64,000 nucleotides of DNA from positions 248,001 through 312,000 of the forward strand of contig PBNE01000002.1 in the NCBI GenBank assembly GCA_002722885.1, in the 5' to 3' direction. The notes beneath the pieces are model-generated. The model saw nothing but the letters and a program-made list of their open reading frames with translations, did no database searches and was not told where the DNA came from. The stretch comes from Rhodospirillaceae bacterium (lineage in GTDB: Bacteria; Pseudomonadota; Alphaproteobacteria; SP197). Position numbers and translations under genes: made by a program. Below are positions 9,412 to 17,414 of the stretch, one piece after another; positions within the stretch are counted from its first letter, which is position 1, and every line of letters begins with the position of its first letter.

Positions 9412-10458
9412 CTAGGCCGAGTAATGGGTATCAGAGAGGGCAACGAGGGCGCCAAGAGCATCTGCGTTGAGTACATCGCTGTTCTGATTGCTCGCATACC
9501 GAAAGCCCTCACCGACCTTGCGGGCACTGATCTCCTGATAGGCCTCCGAACTCCAGTTGTCATAGCCGGGACAAATGATGAAACGATCATCCAGTTCAAG
9601 CGTGGCGCGTGCATCGTCTTCAGTGATCATCACCTCGTGCAGTTTCTCCCCGATCCGGATACCTACATTGCGAATTGGCAAGTCAGGTGCGACAACCGAC
9701 GCAAGATCGGTCACCAGCGAACTTGCGATCTTGGGCACAAAGATCTCCCCGCCCTTCATCATGGAAAGGCTCGAAAGAACAAATGCGACGCCCTGTTCAA
9801 GAGTTATCCAGAACCGGGTCATGCGCGGATCGGTGATCGGAAGATGATCTGCGCCGGAGGCCTTCAGGCTTCGGAAGAGCGGCAAAACGCTTCCACGCGA
9901 GCCCAGCACATTGCCGTAGCGGACGACCGAGAAACGCGCGCCATCGCCACCCGACAGATTGTTAGCGGCCACAAAGATCTTGTCGGAAGCAAGCTTTGAA
10001 GCCCCGTAGAGGTTTATCGGACTTGCCGCCTTGTCGGTCGATAAGGCGACGACCCGTTGGACCTGTGTACGCAGTGACGCCTTCACCACATTCTCAGCGC
10101 CATGAATATTCGTCATGATGCATTCGAAAGGATTGTATTCGGCGGCCGGGACATGCTTGAGCGCTGCAGCGTGAACAACAATGTCCACGTCTCGCATGGC
10201 CATTTCCAGCCTGTCGACATCGCGCACGTCACCAATGAAGTAACGCATGCAGGGATGGTTCCGGTCGTCAAACCTCCGGGCCATTTGATACTGCTTTTGT
10301 TCATCCCGACTGAAGACGATCAGCTTGTGCGGCTTGAACCGGTTCAAGACAGTCGACACAAAGGCCTGACCGAATGATCCGGTACCGCCGGTTACAAGAA
10401 TGGAGGCTCCATCGATCTCTGGCAGTGGCGCATCAAAGGCGCGTGGTGAATCGCTCAA
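9412..10458 (-). CDS. pseB: UDP-N-acetylglucosamine 4,6-dehydratase (inverting)
   Basis: First committed enzyme of pseudaminic acid synthesis: it dehydrates UDP-GlcNAc at C4/C6 with inversion at C5. It is an extended SDR of 348 residues with TGGTGSFG at 23-30 and a YGASK active-site stretch near 151-155. SRDEQKQYQMARRF near 50-63 is characteristic of PseB. The first start codon in frame is TTG at 10458 with no convincing Shine-Dalgarno, so the true start is uncertain; about 20 residues precede the nucleotide-binding loop, versus roughly 8-10 in relatives. It heads the operon, and the AT-rich stretch at 10474-10500 is the likely promoter area. Confidence 0.88.
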   Translation of the reverse strand: MSDSPRAFDAPLPEIDGASILVTGGTGSFGQAFVSTVLNRFKPHKLIVFSRDEQKQYQMARRFDDRNHPCMRYFIGDVRDVDRLEMAMRDVDIVVHAAALKHVPAAEYNPFECIMTNIHGAENVVKASLRTQVQRVVALSTDKAASPINLYGASKLASDKIFVAANNLSGGDGARFSVVRYGNVLGSRGSVLPLFRSLKASGADHLPITDPRMTRFWITLEQGVAFVLSSLSMMKGGEIFVPKIASSLVTDLASVVAPDLPIRNVGIRIGEKLHEVMITEDDARATLELDDRFIICPGYDNWSSEAYQEISARKVGEGFRYASNQNSDVLNADALGALVALSDTHYSA

Positions 10459-10588
10459 GGGTTTGGCCGATTTTGTAGATTAAAGATTATGGGAAACTGT
10501 ATGTTGGGTCGTTGGCGTGCGTGAACCACGCTACCGCAGGCCGGGTGAACGCGTCCCCGAGCGCCTTCACCAGCCTTGGGACGTAATG

Positions 10589-10628
10589 TTCATGACATGA
10601 ACGCCAGGGTCAAGTTCATTTTCTGAAC
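10589..10628. promoter_or_regulatory. Paired 15-bp inverted repeats, probable operator
   Basis: The 253-base gap between pseB and the Rieske gene holds two dyads of the same design: GTTCATGACATGAAC at 10589-10603 (7-bp arms, one central base) and GTTCATTTTCTGAAC at 10614-10628 (5-bp arms). Their centres are 25 bases apart and they lie about 84-123 bases upstream of the Rieske ATG. The shared form is GTTCA-N5-TGAAC. This looks like a two-site operator for a dimeric regulator. The regulator is not encoded next to it, and the site could serve either divergent gene. Confidence 0.55.
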
Positions 10629-10711
10629 GCAAAGCGCTCATGCGGATTTGACATGCCCCGCAGCCCCTTGGAAGCTAGGTGCCTGCCACGCGCTGAACCG
10701 GACGATTAGCC

Positions 10712-11914
10712 ATGTCACACGACGAGCTTTCCCCCGCGACTGTCGCAACACTGGATGAAATGGCCAGGGTCGCCGCCGACGGCAATGCAGGCTGGATGTC
10801 CCTGCCGCCGGAATCCTACACGGACCCCGACATCTACCGGCTCGAGATCGAGAAGATTTTCAAGACGACCTGGCTCAACATCGGCCGCATCGATGAAGTC
10901 TCCCAGCGCGGAAGTTATGTCGCACACGAGGTGGCGGGCACACCTATCGCCATGGTGCGGGGACAGGACGACCAGCTCCGTGTCTTCGCCAACATCTGTC
11001 AGCACCGCTGGATGAAGCTGCTTGAGGGCAAGGGGCGCAAGGCCGTGATCACCTGCCCCTATCACGCCTGGGCCTATGGCACTGACGGCGTTCTGCGCCG
11101 CGCACCGGGCATGGAACAGCACCCCAGCTTCAAGCCGGACTGCGTGCGCCTGGAAAAACTCAACCATGAGATCTGGCAGGGCTTCGTCTTCGTTAATCTC
11201 GACGGCAAGGCCGCGCCACTGGCCCCCCGCCTCACTGGTCTAGACGAGCGGATCAGCGAGTTCCGTCTGGAGTCCTGGTCGACGGCCCGCACCATCAACC
11301 ACGGCGAGGTGCCGTGGGACTGGAAGGTCATGCAGGACAACGGCGAGTGTTATCACCATGAAGGCCTGCATCCCCAGACTTTCCAGAAGGTCTTCCCCGG
11401 AGAGCGGTCGCGCTGTGTCGTGGATGGAGACTGGATCTTCCAGTGGAATCCCGCCCGTGAGGAGATTCTCGAGACCTCGGCCGCGGGTGAGAAGGTCTTC
11501 CCGGGTCTCTTCTTCAAACCGATGGACGGGCTCACCGAGTTCCAGCGCACCAACTTCCATCTGTTTTATGTGCTGCCGAACTATCTCTTTTACGTGCAGC
11601 CCGACTGCGGCATCGCCATCCGTTGCCTGCCCACCGGGTCTGGCAGGATGCACATGGAGACTGATCTTCTGGTGCCTCCAGGCGCCCGTGACCTGCCCGA
11701 TTTTGAAGAACGCCTCGATCAGCTCGACGCGTTCTTCAACACCTTCAACGACGAAGACACCACAGCCAACTCGGCGATCCAGAAGGCGCTCGATTCCGGC
11801 CGTGCCCATCGCGCGCCGCTGTCGCATCTCGAAGCACACAACCGTCATGTCGCGTGGTGGATTGCCGACAAGCTGACCGGTGACCGCGAGGCTGCCGCCG
11901 TGGCGGCGGAGTAG
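10712..11914 (+). CDS. Rieske [2Fe-2S] aromatic-ring-hydroxylating-type oxygenase alpha subunit
   Basis: A 400-residue terminal oxygenase. The Rieske centre is Cys96-x-His98 and Cys115-x2-His118 (CQHRW...CPYHAW). The mononuclear iron site is ECYHHEGLH, with Glu212, His215 and His220. The size and ECYHH motif fit the branch containing glycine betaine, stachydrine and carnitine monooxygenases better than benzoate-type enzymes. No reductase partner is adjacent. It faces the pseB operon across the paired dyads and lies upstream of the convergent dioxygenase and sarcosine oxidase genes. That suggests oxidative demethylation of a quaternary amine feeding the sarcosine route, but the substrate is an inference. 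Confidence 0.85.
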   Translation: MSHDELSPATVATLDEMARVAADGNAGWMSLPPESYTDPDIYRLEIEKIFKTTWLNIGRIDEVSQRGSYVAHEVAGTPIAMVRGQDDQLRVFANICQHRWMKLLEGKGRKAVITCPYHAWAYGTDGVLRRAPGMEQHPSFKPDCVRLEKLNHEIWQGFVFVNLDGKAAPLAPRLTGLDERISEFRLESWSTARTINHGEVPWDWKVMQDNGECYHHEGLHPQTFQKVFPGERSRCVVDGDWIFQWNPAREEILETSAAGEKVFPGLFFKPMDGLTEFQRTNFHLFYVLPNYLFYVQPDCGIAIRCLPTGSGRMHMETDLLVPPGARDLPDFEERLDQLDAFFNTFNDEDTTANSAIQKALDSGRAHRAPLSHLEAHNRHVAWWIADKLTGDREAAAVAAE

Positions 11915-11919
11915 CGCGT

Positions 11920-12912
11920 CTAGCTCTTGTCTTCGAGTTTGGTGATCAGCCGGTCGATGTCGCGTGTTGCATCGCGCAGAGCTGCAACGATGGCATCGGT
12001 GTCATCGTCCAGCGGCAGGTCGTCCACCAGCTTTTCCAGCCGCGCACCCGATCGCCACGCGGCGTGACGTGTGAGTTCCGACAGGATGCCCGGCTCACCC
12101 CAGGTCGTGATCCGTTCGACCTTGGTCGGATCGGGGTCGGCAACATCGGCGGCGACAAAACCCGACACCAGGGTGATGCGTTCGACCGGCTCAAACAGAC
12201 GGGTTGCCCGGTGCAGTACCAGGTGGCCCTGCTGGAACAAGGCATAACCGGGCCCGGGAAAGGTAATGGTTTCGACGCGGTCTGCGGGCAAGTCATCCAG
12301 AAACCCTTCGGTCAGAAGCCCGGGTTCCGTACCCAACAGTGCCGCCGCTTCATCCAGCGTGCCCCGGAAAAACTCAAAGCGGCCGCCGTTGAGCGCTGCG
12401 GGATCGCTGGCCATCAGGACATAGTCGAAGCCGATGGAATCAATGTGCCAGTTGTCGATCGCCTTGGTGATATCGTCGGGTGCGAAGTTCACATAGACCT
12501 GCTGGGACGGCATCGAATGGGGCACCAGCGTGGTCCCGGCGATTTCCGACAGGAAGGCCGCGACTTCGGGGCTGTTGGCGAGGTCACGCAGGAAAAACGA
12601 GCGATAAACAGCACCTGAGACGAAGGCGCTGGTGCGCTGGTTGGCCTCCATGCTCCGTTCACCACGCAGCGCCCGACACATCTCCTGTGTCACCGCGACC
12701 CCCTCTTCGCTCAACAGCCGGAAGGGACCGGCAGCGGCAACGTTGGACGGGGTCGAAGAGGCGACATCCTCGTCGTAGCCAAAGTCACGCAGCGTCCAGG
12801 TGCGGGCCGGCGCCTCGAGCGCCAGATGCCGCGCCGCGTCAAACAACGGCTCGGACTCGAGCGGCTGATAAGCCTCTGGCCCAGAAGACGGAAAAGGTAG
12901 AATCGAGGTCAT
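11920..12912 (-). CDS. Putative Fe(II)/2-oxoglutarate-type dioxygenase
   Basis: A 330-residue cytoplasmic protein with the pattern of a double-stranded beta-helix oxygenase: WHID gives His156 and Asp158 (HxD), LVLHRATRL gives His234 as the distal ligand, and VERITLVSGF gives Arg245 as the likely 2-oxoglutarate anchor. I cannot name the subfamily. It converges on the Rieske gene with five bases between their stops, and lies in the same direction as, and downstream of, the sarcosine oxidase operon. An action on a methylated amine or amino acid would fit the context, but nothing in the sequence proves it. A perfect hairpin covers its ribosome binding site. Confidence 0.65.
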   Translation of the reverse strand: MTSILPFPSSGPEAYQPLESEPLFDAARHLALEAPARTWTLRDFGYDEDVASSTPSNVAAAGPFRLLSEEGVAVTQEMCRALRGERSMEANQRTSAFVSGAVYRSFFLRDLANSPEVAAFLSEIAGTTLVPHSMPSQQVYVNFAPDDITKAIDNWHIDSIGFDYVLMASDPAALNGGRFEFFRGTLDEAAALLGTEPGLLTEGFLDDLPADRVETITFPGPGYALFQQGHLVLHRATRLFEPVERITLVSGFVAADVADPDPTKVERITTWGEPGILSELTRHAAWRSGARLEKLVDDLPLDDDTDAIVAALRDATRDIDRLITKLEDKS

Positions 12913-12919
12913 CGCAATG

Positions 12920-12939
12920 CTCCGTTCTGAGGAACGGAG
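12920..12939 (-). promoter_or_regulatory. Hairpin sequestering the ribosome binding site of the dioxygenase gene
   Basis: Read on the minus strand, CTCCGTTC and GAACGGAG form a perfect 8-bp stem with a four-base loop (CTCA). The 3' arm contains GGAG, placed seven bases before the ATG at 12912, so it is the Shine-Dalgarno of that gene. Folding would mask the site, as in RNA thermometers or other translational switches. It is 44 bases beyond the soxG stop and has no T-run, so a terminator reading is weaker. Confidence 0.55.
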
Positions 12940-12983
12940 ATCACGCTAATGCGGATTGTGGCGCCTTGGAACCGTCTGCAGTA

Positions 12984-13685
12984 TCAGCCGGCCAACGCCC
13001 TCACAGCGTCCAGTCCCACGGCGCGGCCGTCGAACTCGGCCATCGCGTCAGTCAGGCATTCCCACATGTAAACGATGGACGCGCTGTCGAGCACCATATC
13101 CAGCGCATAGGTATCGCCGCGGTCGTTGCGGATCAGGATGGCGTTCATGCGCGCCACGCTGGTCTGAGCGATCTGGTGATTGGCAAAACGATGGGTCCGA
13201 AGATCGATGCCGCACATCTTGGCCATCATCTCCGGCACGCGGCTGCCGGTGATGGCGATCCGGGTGTTGGTGTCCGAACGCGGCACGGGGAAGCAGACTG
13301 CACCCTCCATGGTCCAGGCGGCGGCCAGCTTGTCGATGGTCGCGCTATCGGCGTTGTCTCCGGAAACAAGCAGGAGCTCGCCACCGGAGAGCCGGCAGGC
13401 CAGCGTGCCGTCGCCCTGGATCAGGGCCTCGTTGGGCTCCGGCAGGTCGACGCCCTGGCCCGTGGCCCAGCCGGCCATGTCCCAGCCCTTGTAGCCGGCG
13501 CGCGGCAGGGCCGTCAGATCGGCGATGCCGAGCGCGGCGGCGGCCGAAGTCTCACCGGCCGCGTCGCCATAGTGTTCAGGGCAGGCAAAGCCGTTCACGT
13601 CGGTCCACTGCGCGCCAAGCGCGGTCGAGACACGATAAAGGTTGGAACGGCGGATGCGGTCCGTGGGCTGCAATGAGTCAGGCAT
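12984..13685 (-). CDS. soxG: Sarcosine oxidase gamma subunit
   Basis: 233 residues, the usual size for the gamma chain of heterotetrameric sarcosine oxidase. The gamma chain resembles part of a GcvT/aminomethyltransferase fold and contacts the tetrahydrofolate side of the alpha chain. Recognisable features are GETSAAAALGIADLTALPRAGYKG near 44-67 (GcvT-like N-terminal pattern) and the late Asp-Ala-Met pattern common in SoxG. It follows soxA by nine bases, is last in the operon, and its identity is largely supported by that position. Confidence 0.82.
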   Translation of the reverse strand: MPDSLQPTDRIRRSNLYRVSTALGAQWTDVNGFACPEHYGDAAGETSAAAALGIADLTALPRAGYKGWDMAGWATGQGVDLPEPNEALIQGDGTLACRLSGGELLLVSGDNADSATIDKLAAAWTMEGAVCFPVPRSDTNTRIAITGSRVPEMMAKMCGIDLRTHRFANHQIAQTSVARMNAILIRNDRGDTYALDMVLDSASIVYMWECLTDAMAEFDGRAVGLDAVRALAG

Positions 13686-13694
13686 GATGGGTCC

Positions 13695-16640
13695 TCAAAG
13701 CTCCTGTCGGGCGTTGTCGGGGTCAAAGAACGGCAGCGGGACGACCGTGCAGCCGACCATGTCGCCGGTGTTGATGGCGACCTTCTTGCCTTTCATCTGG
13801 CCGGAGTTCACGCGAACCTGGAACCGGGTCCCCACTTCGGCCCGATCGGCGCCGACGTAGGCAAGCCCTATCACCTTGTCGAGCGTCGGCGAGTAACTGC
13901 ACGAGGTGACGCGGCCGGTGATGTCGCCGTCCTTGATCACCAGATGACATTCCTTGGGCATGGTCGCACCGGCATCAAGTTCAAAGCCGACCAGCTTGCG
14001 GTCAAGCATGTCGCGCTGGATCTCGATCGAGCGCTTGCCGATGAAGAACGGACGCTTCTTGGCCAGCGCCCAATCCATATCGGCTTCCAGCGGATTGGTC
14101 AGGCCGTCGGTGTCCTGGCTGACGATGATGTGGCCCTTCTCGAGGCGCAGCAGTCGCTGGCACTCGACACCGAACGGCTTGATCCCGTGCTCGGCGCCGG
14201 CCTCCATCAGAGCATCCCACAGCGCCTCGCCGGAGTGGGCGGGACAGTGGATTTCAAAACCGAGCTCACCGACGAAGCCGACCCGCAGCAAACGGCACGG
14301 AATGCCAGCCACGGTCGCCATGCGGACGCCCATGTAGGAGAACCCTTCGGCCGAGAGATCCTCATCGGTCAGCTTGGCCAGAACCTCTCGGGACTTCGGA
14401 CCAGCGATGTTCACGCCACTGAAGGAACCGGTCACATTGGTGACGTCGACCTTCAGACGCCACTGGGCGTTCCAGAACAGCATCTCCTTGTAGACGCCGT
14501 CGACGCCCGAGGTGGTAGCGGTGACATAGAAGTGGTTGTCATCGAAACGGCAGGCAACACCGTCGTCGGTGATGACACCGGTCATGTCGGTCATCAGCGT
14601 GTAGCGCGCACGACCGACCTGCTGCTTCTTGTAGGCCCAAGTGTACATACGCTCCATCATCTCGGCCGCATCCGGGCCGCGAATCTCAAGACCGCCCAGG
14701 GTCGAAACATCGATCAGGCCGACGTTCTCGCGCACATTCCGCGCCTCGGCATGGATCGCCGCGTTACGGTCCGATCCGAGGTTGTAGACCTCCGGGCGAT
14801 ACCACAGACCCGCCAGCATCAGATTGGCGCCGGCTTCGGCGTGGCGATGATGCATTGCAGTGTAGCGTTTCGGCTCGAAGCTGCGGCCGGCCAGCACACC
14901 GATCTTCTCGGCAGTGTAGGGCGGACGCTGTGTGGTCATGCCCGCTTCGTTGACGCTGAGCTCGTTAGCCCTGGCATTGAGACGAATCGCATTAAGCCAG
15001 GAGTGGCGACCCTGGCTGGGGCCCATGCCGCAGGTCGAGAACCGCTTCATCAGCTCGATGTGAGCATAGCCTTCCTTGACCGCGTTGTTGAGGTCGTGGA
15101 TCTGCAGGTCCTCGTCGAAGTCGACGAAATCCTTGGCCTTGGCGTGCTCGAACATCGGCCAGGGATGGTTCTGGCCCTGCTCGCCCTTGTCGTTGCGCAC
15201 CGAGGGAATCGCCCCCTTGGTGAAGCCGGCGTCCTTGGCGGCAGACCAGCCCGCGGCGCGGCCCTGCTCGATCACGGTGTCGAGCAGGAAGCAGCTCGCC
15301 ACCGAACCCGCGGCATGCATGCCCGCGGGCAGCTCAGCGATCTCGAACATTGACGTCGCGTCGTTGTAGGGCGTCTGGCCGCCAGCATGCCAGATCAGGT
15401 TGGCCGACGGCTGCCATCCGATCGAGGTGATGATCGTGTCGCAGTCGAAGGTGTCGTGGCGGTCAGCGACGCGGCCTTCGCCCGTGATCCTGGCGACGCG
15501 GGCGCCTTCGACACCGTTGAGATGCGGCTTGGCCATGGCCTCATAGACCGTGGCGCCAACCGAGATCGGCACGCCATGATCGGCCACCGCATCAGCCAGC
15601 TCGTGCTGGGGCCGTTCGCTGGAGAGATCGGCGACACAGGCAACATCGACACCCGCGGCGATCAGATCAAGCGCGGTGGCATAGCCGTCAGGATTGGCCG
15701 TGGCGATCACCGCCCGGTTACCAGGCTTCACGCCGTGGCGGTTCATCAGGCGCTGGGCCGCCGATCCGTACATGACGCCGGGCAGATCGTTGTTGCGGAA
15801 CACCAGAGGCTGCTCGTAGCTGCCTGTCGCCACAACGACCGACTTGGCCCGCAGCTTGAACATGCGGGTGCCCTGTATGACCGGCAGGAAGTGATCAGTG
15901 AACCAGCCGTTGCAGTAGGCACCGGCCAGAACGCGGATGTTCTCTTTGGCTTCGACCGCCTTGATCAGGTTCTCGTGCTCCTTTGCAGCGCGCTGGCCCT
16001 CGGCGTCGAAGCGGGCATAGGTCAGCGACCCGCCGAGACTGGGGTTCTCCTCGATCAGGATCACTTCGATGTCATCGGCGGTTTCGGCGGCCTCAAGCGC
16101 GGCGGCCATTCCGGCGGGGCCGCCGCCGACCACCACGACATCGGCCCAGAGGTACTGCTTGTCGAAGTAACCGTGGGGTGCATCGAGATTGACAGTGCCC
16201 AGGCCCGCCATGCGGCGGATGATCGGCTCCCAATACTTCCAGGCGCCCTTCGGCTTGAAGAACGCCTTGTAGTAGAAGCCGACCGGCATGAACTTGCCGA
16301 ACTTGTCGAGCATCTGGGCGCGGTCGTGATCGACGCTGCCGAAGGTGTTCTGTGCGGTGACCGCCATGCCTTCTTCGATCAGACGTGTGTCGGCGACCAC
16401 GTTCGCCTCATCACCGACCTGGACCAGGCTGTTGGCGTCATGGCCGGCTGCCGACAACGTGGCGCGCGGGCGGTGATACTTGAACGAACGTGAGATGATT
16501 TTCACGTCCTCGGCCCACAGCGCGCTAGTGATGGTATCGCCAGCGAAGCCAGTCCGGGCCTTGCCGTCGAAGGTGAAGTTGATCGGGTTGGAACGGTCGA
16601 TCAGCGAGCCGTGCGGTGCATCGAGACGGTTGCGTGCCAT
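13695..16640 (-). CDS. soxA: Sarcosine oxidase alpha subunit
   Basis: 981 residues, typical of the alpha chain of heterotetrameric sarcosine oxidase, which oxidises sarcosine to glycine and passes the methyl carbon to tetrahydrofolate. The order is an N-terminal ferredoxin-like segment (residues 1-100, with FKYHRPRA), an NAD-binding domain with VVVGGGPAGMAAALEAAE near 170, a second nucleotide-binding segment near 310, and a C-terminal GcvT domain from about 600. PFGVECQRLLRLEKGH near 850 is the GcvT folate-site signature. AAGGAG precedes the ATG by eight bases. It lies between soxD (6-base gap) and soxG. Confidence 0.93.
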   Translation of the reverse strand: MARNRLDAPHGSLIDRSNPINFTFDGKARTGFAGDTITSALWAEDVKIISRSFKYHRPRATLSAAGHDANSLVQVGDEANVVADTRLIEEGMAVTAQNTFGSVDHDRAQMLDKFGKFMPVGFYYKAFFKPKGAWKYWEPIIRRMAGLGTVNLDAPHGYFDKQYLWADVVVVGGGPAGMAAALEAAETADDIEVILIEENPSLGGSLTYARFDAEGQRAAKEHENLIKAVEAKENIRVLAGAYCNGWFTDHFLPVIQGTRMFKLRAKSVVVATGSYEQPLVFRNNDLPGVMYGSAAQRLMNRHGVKPGNRAVIATANPDGYATALDLIAAGVDVACVADLSSERPQHELADAVADHGVPISVGATVYEAMAKPHLNGVEGARVARITGEGRVADRHDTFDCDTIITSIGWQPSANLIWHAGGQTPYNDATSMFEIAELPAGMHAAGSVASCFLLDTVIEQGRAAGWSAAKDAGFTKGAIPSVRNDKGEQGQNHPWPMFEHAKAKDFVDFDEDLQIHDLNNAVKEGYAHIELMKRFSTCGMGPSQGRHSWLNAIRLNARANELSVNEAGMTTQRPPYTAEKIGVLAGRSFEPKRYTAMHHRHAEAGANLMLAGLWYRPEVYNLGSDRNAAIHAEARNVRENVGLIDVSTLGGLEIRGPDAAEMMERMYTWAYKKQQVGRARYTLMTDMTGVITDDGVACRFDDNHFYVTATTSGVDGVYKEMLFWNAQWRLKVDVTNVTGSFSGVNIAGPKSREVLAKLTDEDLSAEGFSYMGVRMATVAGIPCRLLRVGFVGELGFEIHCPAHSGEALWDALMEAGAEHGIKPFGVECQRLLRLEKGHIIVSQDTDGLTNPLEADMDWALAKKRPFFIGKRSIEIQRDMLDRKLVGFELDAGATMPKECHLVIKDGDITGRVTSCSYSPTLDKVIGLAYVGADRAEVGTRFQVRVNSGQMKGKKVAINTGDMVGCTVVPLPFFDPDNARQEL

Positions 16641-16646
16641 GAAGGT

Positions 16647-16940
16647 TTACTCCTTCGTCTCAGGTGCGGTGAACTCGACGCGATCCTTGTAGACGTCGCT
16701 CGCCGCGTAGGTTTTCAGAATCTCGTCGGACCGGGTGTCACGTTCGGCGATGAACCAGAAGGCGGTGGGCGTGTGATACCACCATTCGCGCACCACACCT
16801 GCCGTGTTGTTCTCCAGATAGACGTAGTCAATCCAGGTCTCGTTGTCGCAATCAGGCGCGGGCAGGTCCGCAACTTCGCCACCATAGGCGAACTCGGAAA
16901 TGTTCCGCGGACCATTGAGAGGGCAGGGCATGATCTTCAT
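16647..16940 (-). CDS. soxD: Sarcosine oxidase delta subunit, zinc-site variant
   Basis: 97 residues from the ATG at 16940, which has GGGAG eight bases upstream. An open frame to 17000 would overlap the previous gene without a better site. The start MKIMPCPLNGPRNISEF, YGGE at 19-22 and REWWYHTPTAFWFIAERDT (51-69) identify the delta chain. In the characterised corynebacterial enzyme, zinc is held by three Cys and one His. Here Cys6 and His56 remain, but the second Cys of CPxCG is Asn9 and the Cys after the His is Ala60, so the zinc site appears lost. It is translated with soxB and soxA. Confidence 0.88.
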   Translation of the reverse strand: MKIMPCPLNGPRNISEFAYGGEVADLPAPDCDNETWIDYVYLENNTAGVVREWWYHTPTAFWFIAERDTRSDEILKTYAASDVYKDRVEFTAPETKE

Positions 16941-16977
16941 AGGCAAACTCCCATGAAACGGGATTCGGAAATAACGG

Positions 16978-17406
16978 TCATAACAGGACCAACAGGACAC
17001 AGAGCATCGCGGAGATCATCACAGCCGACATCTTGATGGCCGTATGAGATTGATCCCCCGAGATCCAAGTGGCATCGCTGTCGGTCTGCTCGACCAGCAA
17101 GGCGTCGCGTGCTTCGGCTTCGAATGCTGCCGGGACCGAGATGATGCGCCGGCGATAACGCACCAGGTCGGAACACGAACGATGAAGGAAGTGAAGAAAG
17201 GTCGCCATCACGATGAGCACCAGCGCGGCAAAGGCGATGTCGCTGCCTGTCCGATGACCGAAGTAGTCGTCGATCACCACAACCGCCGCAAAGAGCAACA
17301 GCGAGTAGTTCACGTAGTTGAACTGCATCTCCTTGACGAAACGCACATTGGCCATGGTTTCGGTGAAACCGGCCAGAATCTGGCTGTTGGCTGGTTCGTC
17401 CGTCAT
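16978..17406 (-). CDS. Small multi-pass membrane protein inside the sox operon
   Basis: 142 residues, family not recognised. Three hydrophobic segments are visible: about 31-47 (NYSLLLFAAVVVI), 56-75 (IAFAALVLIVMATFLHFL) and 125-142 (MSAVMISAMLCVLLVLL). A basic stretch, RYRRR, follows the second and a soluble acidic stretch separates it from the third. It begins eight bases after the soxB stop and ends 37 bases before the soxD ATG, so it is almost certainly co-transcribed. Canonical sarcosine oxidase operons are soxBDAG without it. It could tether or feed the oxidase complex at the membrane, but no function can be read from it. Confidence 0.8.
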   Translation of the reverse strand: MTDEPANSQILAGFTETMANVRFVKEMQFNYVNYSLLLFAAVVVIDDYFGHRTGSDIAFAALVLIVMATFLHFLHRSCSDLVRYRRRIISVPAAFEAEARDALLVEQTDSDATWISGDQSHTAIKMSAVMISAMLCVLLVLL

Positions 17407-17414
17407 TGCTGATC

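Noticed and set aside
10589..10628. LexA (SOS) boxes of the alphaproteobacterial type
   Set aside because: Alphaproteobacterial LexA boxes are direct repeats (GTTC-N7-GTTC). These are inverted repeats, and the downstream gene is not a repair gene.
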